Origin: Bacteroidales bacterium
GTDB lineage: Bacteria; Bacteroidota; Bacteroidia; Bacteroidales; Muribaculaceae
Length of the DNA: 64,000 nt
Direction of reading: 5' to 3'
Assembly: GCA_003150235.1 (NCBI GenBank)
Contig: QAMW01000001.1
Coordinates: 1-64,000 of the forward strand
Shown here: piece after piece, positions 53,084 through 62,490 of the stretch
Layout of the letters: every line of letters begins with the position of its first letter
How positions within the stretch are numbered: position 1 is the stretch's first letter
Translations under genes and position numbers: made by a program
Notes under the pieces: generated by a model
Seen by the model: only the letters and a program-made list of their open reading frames with translations
What the model was told of the DNA's origin: nothing
Database searches by the model: none

Positions 53084-54211
53084 TTATTGGTTTTCAATAT
53101 CATCGCAAATAAGGCTCATTTCATCAATCTGGAGCTTGCTCCCAAGTGCCCCGGAGAAATAATCACCGTCAACGCTTGAAGAGCATACTATGCTGATGCT
53201 GTAACCTCCTTCCCGGAGTTTTTCTTTGTCAATCTCCTTGCCCGGTCGCGGGATGAAGGGAATGGAAAATCTGGTCCATTCCTCAACGGGGTCCTCATTG
53301 ACCAAGACTGCCGTGGCAATTATGTTCGGGTTGTCTTCCGACATGAAGTTGGTGCCGTCGAGCATTTCCATGCCCGGTGTGACTTCAAAGAATACCGCTT
53401 TGATGCTGCATCCGTCTTTCTTACCTGGCACTTCTATCAGGTTGCCGCCGTCCGCTTGGTAGTAAGTCGGGCCGGGAGTATATTTGTAGTAGCCTTCAAG
53501 TATTTTGGGCTCATTGAAAAACGGCATTCCGAACTGTGTCGCTTCAAGGGGATGTGCCAGCGCGTTGGTGATGTCAAATTTCCCTATGAACACACTGCCT
53601 GCCGCCATGGGTTTCTTGCCAAGCTTGCCAAAAGCACCGGTAGTGCGGGTTTCCATGACAGCACACTTCCCGCTTACACCGTTGTCGCCCTGATAAGTCG
53701 GGAATGTCTCGGGACCTCTGCCGAGTCCGGTAAGGGCGAATCCGGCGTTGCCGCTTGCCCATGAAAACGCTTCTGCGCCGTTGGTCCCTATCTCATAAAA
53801 TACATCATAGGAATAGTTGCTTTTGCTCACCACCCTGACATTCTCGAAATCATAATTGAGATTTACCGTGCTCCCGGCTTGTACTGTGACCGTATATGCC
53901 TTGTGCTGTTCGCGGTCTTCTGATGTCACTACATAGCGTTGCGGCGTCGAGAAGTCGAGGATGGTGCCGCTCGGCGGATTTATCACCGCGCCGGGTGTGA
54001 GTTCAAATTGCGGTGACAGGCTGCGCACATTAGTCCCTGATTTTACAATAAATGTCACTTTATCATTGGTTATGATAGGTTCGCGGGTCAGCTCTACGCC
54101 TGGTAGAGAGGCTGCCGTTATGTCACACTCGGCATTCAGCGGTTCCTTGCTAATACATGAATTTAAAGAGAGGGCTATTATTAAAAATGTAGCCCATTTA
54201 AATGATGCCAT
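53084..54211 (-). CDS. PCMD-domain surface lipoprotein
   Basis: The 375-residue protein has a lipoprotein signal with the lipobox LNSC (Cys19) followed by ISKEP, an acidic/Lys pattern compatible with surface export. Residues about 45-115 form an Ig-like domain (ITNDKVTFIVKSGTNVRSLS). From about 125 onward it reads as the putative carbohydrate metabolism domain (PCMD): AAGSVFIGKFDITNA, LEGYYKYTPGPTYY and the end DGDYFSGALGSKLQIDEMSL. Similar modules form the C-termini of two DUF4493 proteins in this locus. Substrate and fold function are not established. Confidence 0.85.
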   Translation of the reverse strand: MASFKWATFLIIALSLNSCISKEPLNAECDITAASLPGVELTREPIITNDKVTFIVKSGTNVRSLSPQFELTPGAVINPPSGTILDFSTPQRYVVTSEDREQHKAYTVTVQAGSTVNLNYDFENVRVVSKSNYSYDVFYEIGTNGAEAFSWASGNAGFALTGLGRGPETFPTYQGDNGVSGKCAVMETRTTGAFGKLGKKPMAAGSVFIGKFDITNALAHPLEATQFGMPFFNEPKILEGYYKYTPGPTYYQADGGNLIEVPGKKDGCSIKAVFFEVTPGMEMLDGTNFMSEDNPNIIATAVLVNEDPVEEWTRFSIPFIPRPGKEIDKEKLREGGYSISIVCSSSVDGDYFSGALGSKLQIDEMSLICDDIENQ

Positions 54212-54315
54212 TGCTTTTTGTATTGAGTTTGGTGGGCAAAGTTACCGATTTAATTTGATTAAACGTAGAGTTTGTTGGATATGATGTCGACAATGATATG
54301 ATATTTTACCGATTT

Positions 54316-54348
54316 TTGATATTTTAGACGGTTTTTTATTTAACTTTG
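54316..54348 (+). promoter_or_regulatory. Promoter of the lipoprotein gene at 54422
   Basis: TTG (54316-54318), a 22-base spacer and TAACTTTG (54341-54348) lie about 75 bases before the start codon. Confidence 0.55.
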
Positions 54349-54421
54349 CGCCCGATTATAAATTTTATTGTCTCCTTCATGATATGATGTGTGATAGTTT
54401 TTTGTTTATCTAAATATAGTA

Positions 54422-56041
54422 ATGGAAATGAAAAAGAATCTTTTATCACTTCTTTCGATGGCATGTGCGGTGTGCTTGTTTACCGCATGTGAAAATGATG
54501 ATGATGCTCCGTTCACAGTGCCCTCGCAACCGGTAACCTATAAATCCGGGGAAGGACTGATTTTTACTTCTGCCGGTGAAATTGTTGATAATGCCCAGGT
54601 TACATTTATACCTGATGCTGTTAACAATTATCTCGGAGAAATCACTGTGGCATTGATTGACAACGCCCGTGCCGAGAGCCTGCAGGTTCTTCCCGGCTCG
54701 ACTTCGGTTACTTTTACAGTGGAGCTTGAAGATGTTGTAAATGAGGATAAATTCGTTTTTTCCGGAAACGGCGAGACCGACTACTGTACCTATGATTATG
54801 ACGGTAGCATCGAACGGTCGTCGATATATCTGAATTTTACCAACGTGACTAAAAAGGATGTGGACATCCCCGGTTATAAGACTACTTACACTGATGCCTC
54901 GGGACTGAAACTGACTTACAACGGCAGTGCGCTTCTCGGCAAACAGGTTGTGGTGACTACCGAGCCGGGCAAGACATCGGCGAAATTGGTTCTCTCAGGT
55001 GAGCCGCTCGATATCTCCGAGCTTATGGGTATGATACAGGCTCCGTCAAGCAAAGCTGACGACCCCAATCTGGATGCACTCATGAATATACCTACATGCG
55101 GTGTTATCCCCGGATCTGTGACTAATGAGCTGACAGTGGAGCTGAATGCCGACAATGAATTTAACGGTGAAGGAGAGACAGAATTTGTCACCTTCAGCTA
55201 CGCCGGAAAAATTGCTGATGGTGCCTTGGAATTTAACATCACTGATGCAGCATTGAAAGATGGCTCCCTTGCCGGTTCAAAATGGGAGATTTATAATGAG
55301 CCTAACGCATGGTATGATCCGGAAGACCCCTCTGCCGGTCCGGCTGTAAACTACAACGGTATTCATGTGTTGTGGGAATCGGAAAAGAAAGCTGAACTGA
55401 TGCCCGGCTTCGAGTTGCAGATGGGTGAACTTGTCACAATGGCTCTTGCTTTTGTAAGCATCGAGGGTCCCGACGGCAATCCCGCTTCAATCAACAATCT
55501 GCTCGGTATGGCATTGAAAGATGTTACTTTCCTTGCCGACGGAAATATCACCGCCACCTATCTTGACACTACTACCGGTGCCTATAGTTCTGCTCCGGTC
55601 AACCTTGCACAATATGTTGTGACAAAGGCAGGCGAGCTTAGCCTTTTCCTCAATCCCTCGGCTATTATCGCCAATGTCATAAATCAGGGCGGTAAGTCAA
55701 GAAGCGTCGACACCATGTCGATTCTCATGAATGTGGCGCAGGATGTAGTACCTTATCTCGTAAGCGGTTTCCCCGTGGTTTATGGGGCGGACAAAAGCGG
55801 CTATTATGAGAATATGGAATACTTTGCCCTTGGCACTGATTTCCTTAAGCCTATCCTCGTGGCTGTGTCACCGATATTCTCCGATGAGGAATTTATCCAG
55901 ATGGCGATGGAGGCTATGAGCTCCGACCCGACATTCGGCTCTATGGCGTCAATGATGGAGCCTGTATTGCGCAGTCTCCCCGAGATTATCGAGAAGACCA
56001 CTGTTATTGAGGTTGGAATCAACGTCAAGAAGTTGCAATAA
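54422..56041 (+). CDS. Surface lipoprotein, possibly DUF4925-like
   Basis: The 539-residue protein has a lipoprotein signal ending LFTAC (Cys about 23) followed by ENDDDAP, an acidic stretch typical of Bacteroidetes surface lipoproteins. A start two codons downstream (ATG at 54428) is equally possible. The mature part shows two similar beta-rich repeats (VTFTVELEDVVNEDKFVFSG and AKLVLSGEPLDISELMGMIQ; compare NELTVELNADNEFNGEGE). The C-terminal third is helical (VDTMSILMNVAQDVVPYLVS). I think of DUF4925, but am not sure. It has its own promoter and a very strong terminator. Confidence 0.78.
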   Translation: MEMKKNLLSLLSMACAVCLFTACENDDDAPFTVPSQPVTYKSGEGLIFTSAGEIVDNAQVTFIPDAVNNYLGEITVALIDNARAESLQVLPGSTSVTFTVELEDVVNEDKFVFSGNGETDYCTYDYDGSIERSSIYLNFTNVTKKDVDIPGYKTTYTDASGLKLTYNGSALLGKQVVVTTEPGKTSAKLVLSGEPLDISELMGMIQAPSSKADDPNLDALMNIPTCGVIPGSVTNELTVELNADNEFNGEGETEFVTFSYAGKIADGALEFNITDAALKDGSLAGSKWEIYNEPNAWYDPEDPSAGPAVNYNGIHVLWESEKKAELMPGFELQMGELVTMALAFVSIEGPDGNPASINNLLGMALKDVTFLADGNITATYLDTTTGAYSSAPVNLAQYVVTKAGELSLFLNPSAIIANVINQGGKSRSVDTMSILMNVAQDVVPYLVSGFPVVYGADKSGYYENMEYFALGTDFLKPILVAVSPIFSDEEFIQMAMEAMSSDPTFGSMASMMEPVLRSLPEIIEKTTVIEVGINVKKLQ

Positions 56042-56063
56042 GTAATTTATATAAATAACCGTC

Positions 56064-56100
56064 AAATGGGTTGTGCCGACCGGCACAACCCATTTTTTTT
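56064..56100 (+). terminator. Strong terminator after the 54422 lipoprotein gene
   Basis: A perfect stem of 13-15 bp (56064-56078 with 56081-56095) with GGGTTGTGCC / GGCACAACCC at its core is followed by at least eight T. Confidence 0.9.
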
Positions 56101-56101
56101 G

Positions 56102-56160
56102 TTGCCCGCGTTACGAGAGGGATGGTGTTGCCCGCGTTGCGAGTGAGTTGGTGTTGCCCG
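56102..56160. repeat. 26-bp tandem repeat, about 2.3 copies
   Basis: TTGCCCGCGTT(A/G)CGAG is repeated at 56102-56127 and 56128-56153, with a third partial TTGCCCG at 56154-56160. The two full units differ at a few bases. It fills part of the 376-base gap before the DUF4493 operon. No gene is seen there. Confidence 0.8.
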
Positions 56161-56319
56161 TAGGGCATCATCAAAACTTAGCTTCGCTCAACACCCCGGC
56201 TAAACACGGATTTTCCCCTGCGGGAAAAGATTTATCTCTCATCTCGACCTCCTATATAAAAATCCTGTGACAATTTTTGCGAATTTTGGCTAAAATTTTC
56301 TAATTCCAATAATTCTACG

Positions 56320-56327
56320 TATTTTTG
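56320..56327 (+). promoter_or_regulatory. -7 box (TATTTTTG) of the DUF4493 operon
   Basis: TATTTTTG fits the consensus and lies 90 bases before the ATG at 56418. The -33 region is not clear. Confidence 0.5.
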
Positions 56328-56417
56328 TACATTCCGGACAAAGTTGTGTCTGTTTGTGCCAATTACCGGCAGATGTCGTGTGCTTGGTGATATGTTTAGA
56401 TATATAACTAATCATTA

Positions 56418-58952
56418 ATGATAATGGAAATAAGATTAGGAAGTTACGCTATGGCGTTGTCAGCCGCGATGTTGCTGGCGGCATGTTCGGGCGAGAATCC
56501 GTGGCAGGAGGCTGGTGGCGGAAAGGGTACGATTGTACTTAACCTCACGGCTTCCGGTGAACTGGGTAATCTTGCCTCCGGAGGACGAGCCGATGTGACG
56601 GCGGATGTACCCAATTTCCCGACCGTCGACCAATTCAGTATTCGTCTTACTCCCGTAGGAGGCACACCAGTTGAATATGCTACCGTGGCGGAGTTCGAGG
56701 AAAACATGGAAGCCGGTGTCAGGGCAGGTGCATATACCATCGAGGCATATTACGGCGACCCGCTCGACCAGGGCGACAAGCCTTACGTCTATGGTGTGCA
56801 GACACTGAGAGTGACCGAGCAGACTGTATCTACTGTCGACATGACGGCTACGCTTGCCAACTCTCTCGTAGAAGTGACTTATACCGATGCCTTCAAGAGC
56901 TATTTCAGAAATTATTCCACAACGCTGAAAAGCGATAAAAATACCGGGGAAGTGACCGTGACCGGAGTTGACGGCGCCACCAAATATGTTACCCCCGGTT
57001 TTATCAATGTCACTATGGCGGCTACCTATGTCAATGGCAAGGAGGCACATCTTAATCCAAAGAATTTCAGCGCGGAGGCAGCTTACCTGTACCGTGTTAA
57101 ATATGATGTCAACGCCGGACAGGTGGGCAATCCTACGCTTTCAATCACTTTTGACGACAATATCGATGAGGTTGAGACCGTGGAGATTGACCTCAGCAAC
57201 GACTTTTTCTCTGCCGCTCCCCCCGTGGTGACTGTGGAGGGATTCACTCCGGGCGAAACGCTGTCGGCAAAGATTGGGTCATACACCGGCGACCCGTTGA
57301 AATTCAATATCTCCGCCGACGGAAAAATTGCGGAAGCTCTACTTTCAGTGACTTCAACCAACACGGAAGCACCATACGCGCCGTCATTTGGCACATCGGT
57401 GAATCTCTTCAAGGCTGATGCCGACACTCAGGCTAAGCTGAAGGCGGAAGGTGTCACGGCATTGGGGCTGTTTAACAATCCCGACAAGATAGCGATGGTC
57501 GACGTGACTGAATTTGTCAAGCGTCTGCCCGAAGGTACTCACGAGATTTCGCTTATCGTGAAAGATGAGAAAACCCGTGTGAGCGAGCCCGTTACTCTTA
57601 CTTACGTCACAATCCCGGTATCGGTTGAGCTAAGAGCGGCTGCCGATAAGCCCTACGACAAGGAGGAAGTGGCAGTCGACATCTATTTTGATGGCGATGA
57701 CTTCTCAAAGATTTTGTTCAAGACCCGCTCGGAAGGAGGGCCCGAATCCGAATGTGTTACCGGTGCTCCGGTATCAAAGGGCAATAATATTTACACTTAT
57801 ACGCTCCGCTTGCCGGTTGACCGCCGCGCCGTTCAGCCCGTCGCATTATATTATAATGGTAAGGCGAAAGGTGAAGTGGAAGTCAAGGTGGCTTGGACCG
57901 AGCCGACAATCACCTTTGACCCGTTTGCCACTTGGGCGCGTGTCAAGATTGACGGTCTTTCCGCCGATTTTATGAATCTTGCAATCGAAAAGGGATGGTT
58001 TGAGATACCTACCAAAGATAAGAGTTATGTTCCGACCTACGATGCCACTAACAAATGGTTTGTTTATGAAGGATTAACCCCTGCTACCGGTTACTCGATT
58101 TTCATCCGAGAAGATTTGTATTCGACTCAATTCACCACCGAAGCCGCTACCGATGTCCCCAACGGCGACTTCTCGCAAATCCACGAAACAATAAATATGA
58201 CAAATGTCAATGATGGAGGGACATGGAGAGCTACTGCATTAAGTAATCATCAAAATACTTCATCAATAGTGCGTTCGGAAGCAGATGGTTGGTCTTCTAT
58301 TAATCAGAAGACTTGTTATGTCAATGCTACAAATAATACTTGGTTTCGTGTTCCCTCAACTTATGTTGAGAATGGAGTTTGTATAGTTCGGAGTGTGGCA
58401 TTTGATCATGATGGGGTAGAACCTTCTCGTTCGGGAAATGCTGGTAATTCTACCTATTATTGTACCAATACTCCTACATTTAAAGATGAAGATAAAATTG
58501 CCGGCGAACTTTTCCTCGGAAGCTACAACTTTTCAGCACAAGGTGAAAGCAGGACTAATGGCATCTCTCATTCTTCGCGCCCATCATCATTCTCTTTCGA
58601 ATATACCTATACTCCTATGAATGGAGAGAAAGGTGAAGTTACTGTAGAAGTTCTTGATGCAATTGGAGTCATATTGGCGTCTGGAAGTTTGGAACTTGAT
58701 GCAATAGGAGAAATGACACAAAAAACAATTACTTTATCAAATTATTCTTTTGGATCAGTTGCAGCTACATTGAAAGTTAATTTTAAATCATCCAATGTTA
58801 GCAATCCTCAGGTGAACGTACCTACCGGTCGTGCCCTTGATGCTGGTGGACTTGGTTTGAAGGATAATGTGATTGCTGCGAATGCTTACAAGGCGGTTGC
58901 TACCGGCTCTGTTTTGACTATTGATAACGTACAACTTCACTATGATAAATAA
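56418..58952 (+). CDS. DUF4493 lipoprotein with C-terminal PCMD-like module
   Basis: The 844-residue protein has a lipobox LLAAC (Cys22; an ATG at 56424 is an alternative start) followed by SGENPWQ. The DUF4493 core spans about 35-260, with EAYYGDP and a later strand VEVTYTDAF. Ig-like beta domains run to about 585. The last 250 residues resemble PCMD: AGELFLGSYNF, SFSFEYTYTPMNG, and the end SVLTIDNVQLHYDK. The region coding for that module is very AT-rich (36% GC by count at 58201-58260 and 58321-58380) against 58% at 57181-57240. It starts the operon; the next gene begins seven bases later. Confidence 0.88.
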   Translation: MIMEIRLGSYAMALSAAMLLAACSGENPWQEAGGGKGTIVLNLTASGELGNLASGGRADVTADVPNFPTVDQFSIRLTPVGGTPVEYATVAEFEENMEAGVRAGAYTIEAYYGDPLDQGDKPYVYGVQTLRVTEQTVSTVDMTATLANSLVEVTYTDAFKSYFRNYSTTLKSDKNTGEVTVTGVDGATKYVTPGFINVTMAATYVNGKEAHLNPKNFSAEAAYLYRVKYDVNAGQVGNPTLSITFDDNIDEVETVEIDLSNDFFSAAPPVVTVEGFTPGETLSAKIGSYTGDPLKFNISADGKIAEALLSVTSTNTEAPYAPSFGTSVNLFKADADTQAKLKAEGVTALGLFNNPDKIAMVDVTEFVKRLPEGTHEISLIVKDEKTRVSEPVTLTYVTIPVSVELRAAADKPYDKEEVAVDIYFDGDDFSKILFKTRSEGGPESECVTGAPVSKGNNIYTYTLRLPVDRRAVQPVALYYNGKAKGEVEVKVAWTEPTITFDPFATWARVKIDGLSADFMNLAIEKGWFEIPTKDKSYVPTYDATNKWFVYEGLTPATGYSIFIREDLYSTQFTTEAATDVPNGDFSQIHETINMTNVNDGGTWRATALSNHQNTSSIVRSEADGWSSINQKTCYVNATNNTWFRVPSTYVENGVCIVRSVAFDHDGVEPSRSGNAGNSTYYCTNTPTFKDEDKIAGELFLGSYNFSAQGESRTNGISHSSRPSSFSFEYTYTPMNGEKGEVTVEVLDAIGVILASGSLELDAIGEMTQKTITLSNYSFGSVAATLKVNFKSSNVSNPQVNVPTGRALDAGGLGLKDNVIAANAYKAVATGSVLTIDNVQLHYDK

Positions 58953-58959
58953 TTTGACG

Positions 58960-60261
58960 ATGAAAAAACTTATATATATAATAATGTGTACTGCGGTTCT
59001 TTTCATGTCGCAGTCATGTAGTAAGGAAGCGCCATTTTCCGGTGAAGAAGAGACGATGGGTCAGGTGCTCACCTCCGACCTCCTCCTTGAGTTTATCAAT
59101 GAGGACCTTCAGTCGCGCGCCGGCACGGAGGTGAATCTCGCCGATTTCACGGTAGCGTTCCGTAAAAACACTGAGCAAACGCCTTACGTCACATATAAAT
59201 ACAGTGAGATGCCGGAAGTAGTGTCGCTTCCCGCCGGACTGTATCGCGTCGAGGCATATTATGGTGAAGAGGTCAGTGCCGAGTGGGAGGCTCCCTACTA
59301 TTTCGGTGAGTTGGCTGACCCGCTTACCATAACGGCTAAAAAGATAACGGCAATCGAGAAGCCTGTAAAGTGCAAACTCGCCAATGTAAAGGTGTCGGTG
59401 GAGTTTAACGATGAACTGAAACAACTGATGTCTGCCGACTCGAAGGTCGATGTCACCGTAGGTGCTAATGCGATGTTATCATTTACCAAAAATGAGAGTC
59501 GTAACGGTTTCTTCAAGGCGGCAAATACTATGATTGCCGATTTTCTCGGTAATATCAACGGTCAGGAGGCGAAATCCAACAAGCGTTATAACGATGTAAA
59601 GCCGGGCACACATTACCATATAATGTTTGTCTACAAGGCGGCTGAAATCGTAGGCGACGGTAAGATTGATTCTGCCGGCGGAATAAAGGTTAATGCGCAG
59701 GTGACCGTTACTGATGTCAACGAAGGCACTAACATCACGGTTGATGATGGCGATGAATCGCTTGAGGATGACCGTAACAAGGGCGGTGACGATGACGACG
59801 ATAACCCCGAAAATCCTGATGACCCGACTCCTCCCGCTGACGGGCCCGTGATTGTCGGCGGCAACGAGGCTATTGTTTTGTCGGATGGTGACGCAACCGG
59901 TACATTGAAACCCGTGGTTGTGACCAATGATATGGAGTGCGTGATAAAGATCACCAGCACTACCGGTATCACTCAGTTTACCGCCGATATCAAATCGCCT
60001 AATTTGACTCCTGAAGAACTCGGCACCATTGGCTTGACTGACCATCTTGATTTGTGTGATCCGGGTGACTTCAAGGGAGCGTTACAGAATCTTGGACTTC
60101 TTAGTGGCGAGACCGTCAGAGGAGAAAAATCGGTTGAGTTTAATCTCACACAATTCCTCACGCTTCTTGGTGTATTCGGTCCAAATCAGCATAGTTTTGT
60201 ACTGACAGTGGGGGATGAATCGGGAACTGTAGTTAAAACGCTGACTCTTAAATACGAATAG
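58960..60261 (+). CDS. DUF4493 lipoprotein with acidic linker
   Basis: The ATG at 58960 gives 433 residues with the signal MKKLIYIIMCTAVLFMSQSC (Cys at about 20) and a KEAPFSGEEE start. The open frame upstream overlaps the previous gene. The DUF4493 core has LPAGLYRVEAYYGEEVSAEW and CKLANVKVSVEF. A low-complexity Asp/Pro-rich linker (about 275-305) joins it to a beta domain of about 130 residues, with no PCMD module. It is the middle paralog of three. The next gene starts two bases after its stop. Confidence 0.87.
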   Translation: MKKLIYIIMCTAVLFMSQSCSKEAPFSGEEETMGQVLTSDLLLEFINEDLQSRAGTEVNLADFTVAFRKNTEQTPYVTYKYSEMPEVVSLPAGLYRVEAYYGEEVSAEWEAPYYFGELADPLTITAKKITAIEKPVKCKLANVKVSVEFNDELKQLMSADSKVDVTVGANAMLSFTKNESRNGFFKAANTMIADFLGNINGQEAKSNKRYNDVKPGTHYHIMFVYKAAEIVGDGKIDSAGGIKVNAQVTVTDVNEGTNITVDDGDESLEDDRNKGGDDDDDNPENPDDPTPPADGPVIVGGNEAIVLSDGDATGTLKPVVVTNDMECVIKITSTTGITQFTADIKSPNLTPEELGTIGLTDHLDLCDPGDFKGALQNLGLLSGETVRGEKSVEFNLTQFLTLLGVFGPNQHSFVLTVGDESGTVVKTLTLKYE

Positions 60262-60263
60262 CG

Positions 60264-62471
60264 ATGAAGACTAACATAACCATTATATCACTGATAGCCC
60301 TGGGCGCATCTTTGACAGGTGTGCTCGGCTCCTGCACCGCCGAGGCTCCGTTTGCCGGAGAAGGGGAGGGTGCGGTAAAGATGCATGTGGTGCTTAACGA
60401 TAAGCTGTCACGCGCCGATGGCGATGCCGACATGCTTGCCGAAAACTGCAAGATTTACATCACTACCGGCGAAGGTTACAGCAATGTGCTTCATAAATGG
60501 ACCGGTGTAGATAATCTTCCGGCAAGCGTCGCGTTGAAGTATGGCGTTTATCGTGCCGAAGCGTATGCCGGCGACTCTGTTCCCGCCTCTTGGGATAAGA
60601 AATATTATAAGGGGCTGGCGCCGTTTGAGGTAAGTTCCTCTCAGCCCAATCCGGAGGTACAGATTGTATGCAAGATAGCTAATGTCGCTGTCTCGGTTGA
60701 TAAGAATAGTATTGACAATAACGTGATTGCCGATGACTATACCATTACGTTCCGTATCGGCAATACTAACAAGACTCTTGTTTTCGGCAAGACCGAAGTT
60801 GACAGCGAGTCTAAGGGCTATTTTATGATGCCGGTAAACCAGACAGGATTGAGCTACGAGATTGTGGCTAAGGACAAAGAGGGCAATAGCCACACTTATC
60901 CCGGTACAATCGACAATGTGAAGCCGGCTCACGAATACCGCCTGTCATTCAAGTACGGTGCTGATGCAAGCACGGCGGGTGGTGCGTTTATCTCCATCGA
61001 GATTGATGATGTCGAGCTTATCACCGACGAGATAATAATCGAGGGACCGCCTACTGTCTCCGGTACCGACAATCAGGTTGTAAATCTTGACGGCACATTT
61101 ACCGATGAGGTAGTGTCGGTGGCTTCTTACGGCTCACTGAAAAGCCTTCAGCTCACGCTCCCGGCAACAGCATCGTCTCGCGCCGATGCGACAGCTGCGG
61201 AGAGTGTGGATGTGATACACATGAGTAATTATGTCAAAGACGACCTTGCAAGAAAGGGTATTGATTTTGATGAAGTGGTCGATGAGGCTACCGATGTGCA
61301 TCTCTATCACATCAATTTCCGCGCCAAGTGGCTCAATGCTCTCCCCAAGTCTACAGAGCCTATAACAGTACCTATAGTCGCGGTTGACCAAGCCGACAAT
61401 AGTGTGCGTCAGGAGTTCAGCGTGGCAAATACCGAAAGTGCCATTGTGATAAAGGATCCTCTTGTACTCAACGATATTTCGGTAAGTGATTGTCTTGCCG
61501 TGACCGGTACAAAGGCTGTGGTGACCCTTCGCGTTGTGACTCCGGAGGCGGGTACTCCGGTGTTGCGCTATCGCGCTGCCGGTACTGGAGCATGGCAGGA
61601 TGCTTCGGGTACACTGTCGGGCGACATCATGACATTTAATCTTTCCGGACTTACAACCGGCACACGGTATGAATATCAGGCGACCGTAGGTGATTTCGTT
61701 TCCGAATCTAAATATTTCACGACCGATGAGGCATTTGTAATCCACAATGCAAGCTTTGAGGACTGGAGCACCTATAGCGCACAGACTATGCTTGGAAAAA
61801 AAGATGTCACCCTTCCATGGTCGGTAGGAGATAAGGGCGCGTCTTTCTGGGGTTCAGGTAACGAAGGTGCCGCTACTGCCAATATGACACTTACTAACAA
61901 GTCGGGCGATATGTTCCATTCCGGTAGCTCTTCGGCTCGTTTAGAATCTAAGTCAGCTCTTGGTTTACTTGCGGCAGGCAATATCTTTGTTGGCGAATAT
62001 GTAAAGACCGATGGCACAAACGGTGTGCTCTCTGTCGGAAGACCCTATAATGGAAGCCATCCGGAGAAGTTGAAGGTATGGGTTAATTATCGTCCCGGAA
62101 ACAAAATGAAAATTGAGGATAAGAATGCTGAATTTTTACCTTCCGGATTTAAAGACGGTAATGACCATGGTCAGATTTATGTCGCTTTAACTACGGGCGC
62201 TATCGAAATCCGTACCAATCCCAATAATCGCAAGCTGTTTAGTAAGGATGATAGCGAAGTGCTCGCTTACGGTCAGGTGACATGGACCGAGGCTTTCGGT
62301 CCTGATGGTGCGCTTCAGGAAGTGGAAATTCCTATCGAATATAATGACCGCGCGAAAACCACTAAGCCAACTCATCTCGTAATCGTGGTGTCGGCATCGA
62401 AATATGGCGATTATTTCTCCGGTTCCGAGGGCAGTGTCATGTATCTTGACGATTTCGAACTCGTATATTGA
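60264..62471 (+). CDS. DUF4493 lipoprotein with C-terminal PCMD module
   Basis: The 735-residue protein has a lipoprotein signal ending VLGSC (Cys about 20) and the motif TAEAPFAGEGEGAVKMH. The DUF4493 core (about 25-250) contains YGVYRAEAYAGDSVPASW and CKIANVAVSV, almost the same as the upstream paralog. FN3-like segments follow (about 400-485, RYEYQATVGDFVSESKYFTT). The PCMD module starts near IHNASFEDW (about 492) with AAGNIFVGEYV and ends KYGDYFSGSEGSVMYLDDFE. It is followed by two barrel genes 19 bases later. Confidence 0.88.
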   Translation: MKTNITIISLIALGASLTGVLGSCTAEAPFAGEGEGAVKMHVVLNDKLSRADGDADMLAENCKIYITTGEGYSNVLHKWTGVDNLPASVALKYGVYRAEAYAGDSVPASWDKKYYKGLAPFEVSSSQPNPEVQIVCKIANVAVSVDKNSIDNNVIADDYTITFRIGNTNKTLVFGKTEVDSESKGYFMMPVNQTGLSYEIVAKDKEGNSHTYPGTIDNVKPAHEYRLSFKYGADASTAGGAFISIEIDDVELITDEIIIEGPPTVSGTDNQVVNLDGTFTDEVVSVASYGSLKSLQLTLPATASSRADATAAESVDVIHMSNYVKDDLARKGIDFDEVVDEATDVHLYHINFRAKWLNALPKSTEPITVPIVAVDQADNSVRQEFSVANTESAIVIKDPLVLNDISVSDCLAVTGTKAVVTLRVVTPEAGTPVLRYRAAGTGAWQDASGTLSGDIMTFNLSGLTTGTRYEYQATVGDFVSESKYFTTDEAFVIHNASFEDWSTYSAQTMLGKKDVTLPWSVGDKGASFWGSGNEGAATANMTLTNKSGDMFHSGSSSARLESKSALGLLAAGNIFVGEYVKTDGTNGVLSVGRPYNGSHPEKLKVWVNYRPGNKMKIEDKNAEFLPSGFKDGNDHGQIYVALTTGAIEIRTNPNNRKLFSKDDSEVLAYGQVTWTEAFGPDGALQEVEIPIEYNDRAKTTKPTHLVIVVSASKYGDYFSGSEGSVMYLDDFELVY

Positions 62472-62490
62472 TATCGTTCCATAGCTCTGA

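Noticed and set aside
58921..58959. Upstream start for the second DUF4493 gene
   Set aside because: It would overlap the previous gene and put extra residues before a perfect lipoprotein signal that begins at 58960.
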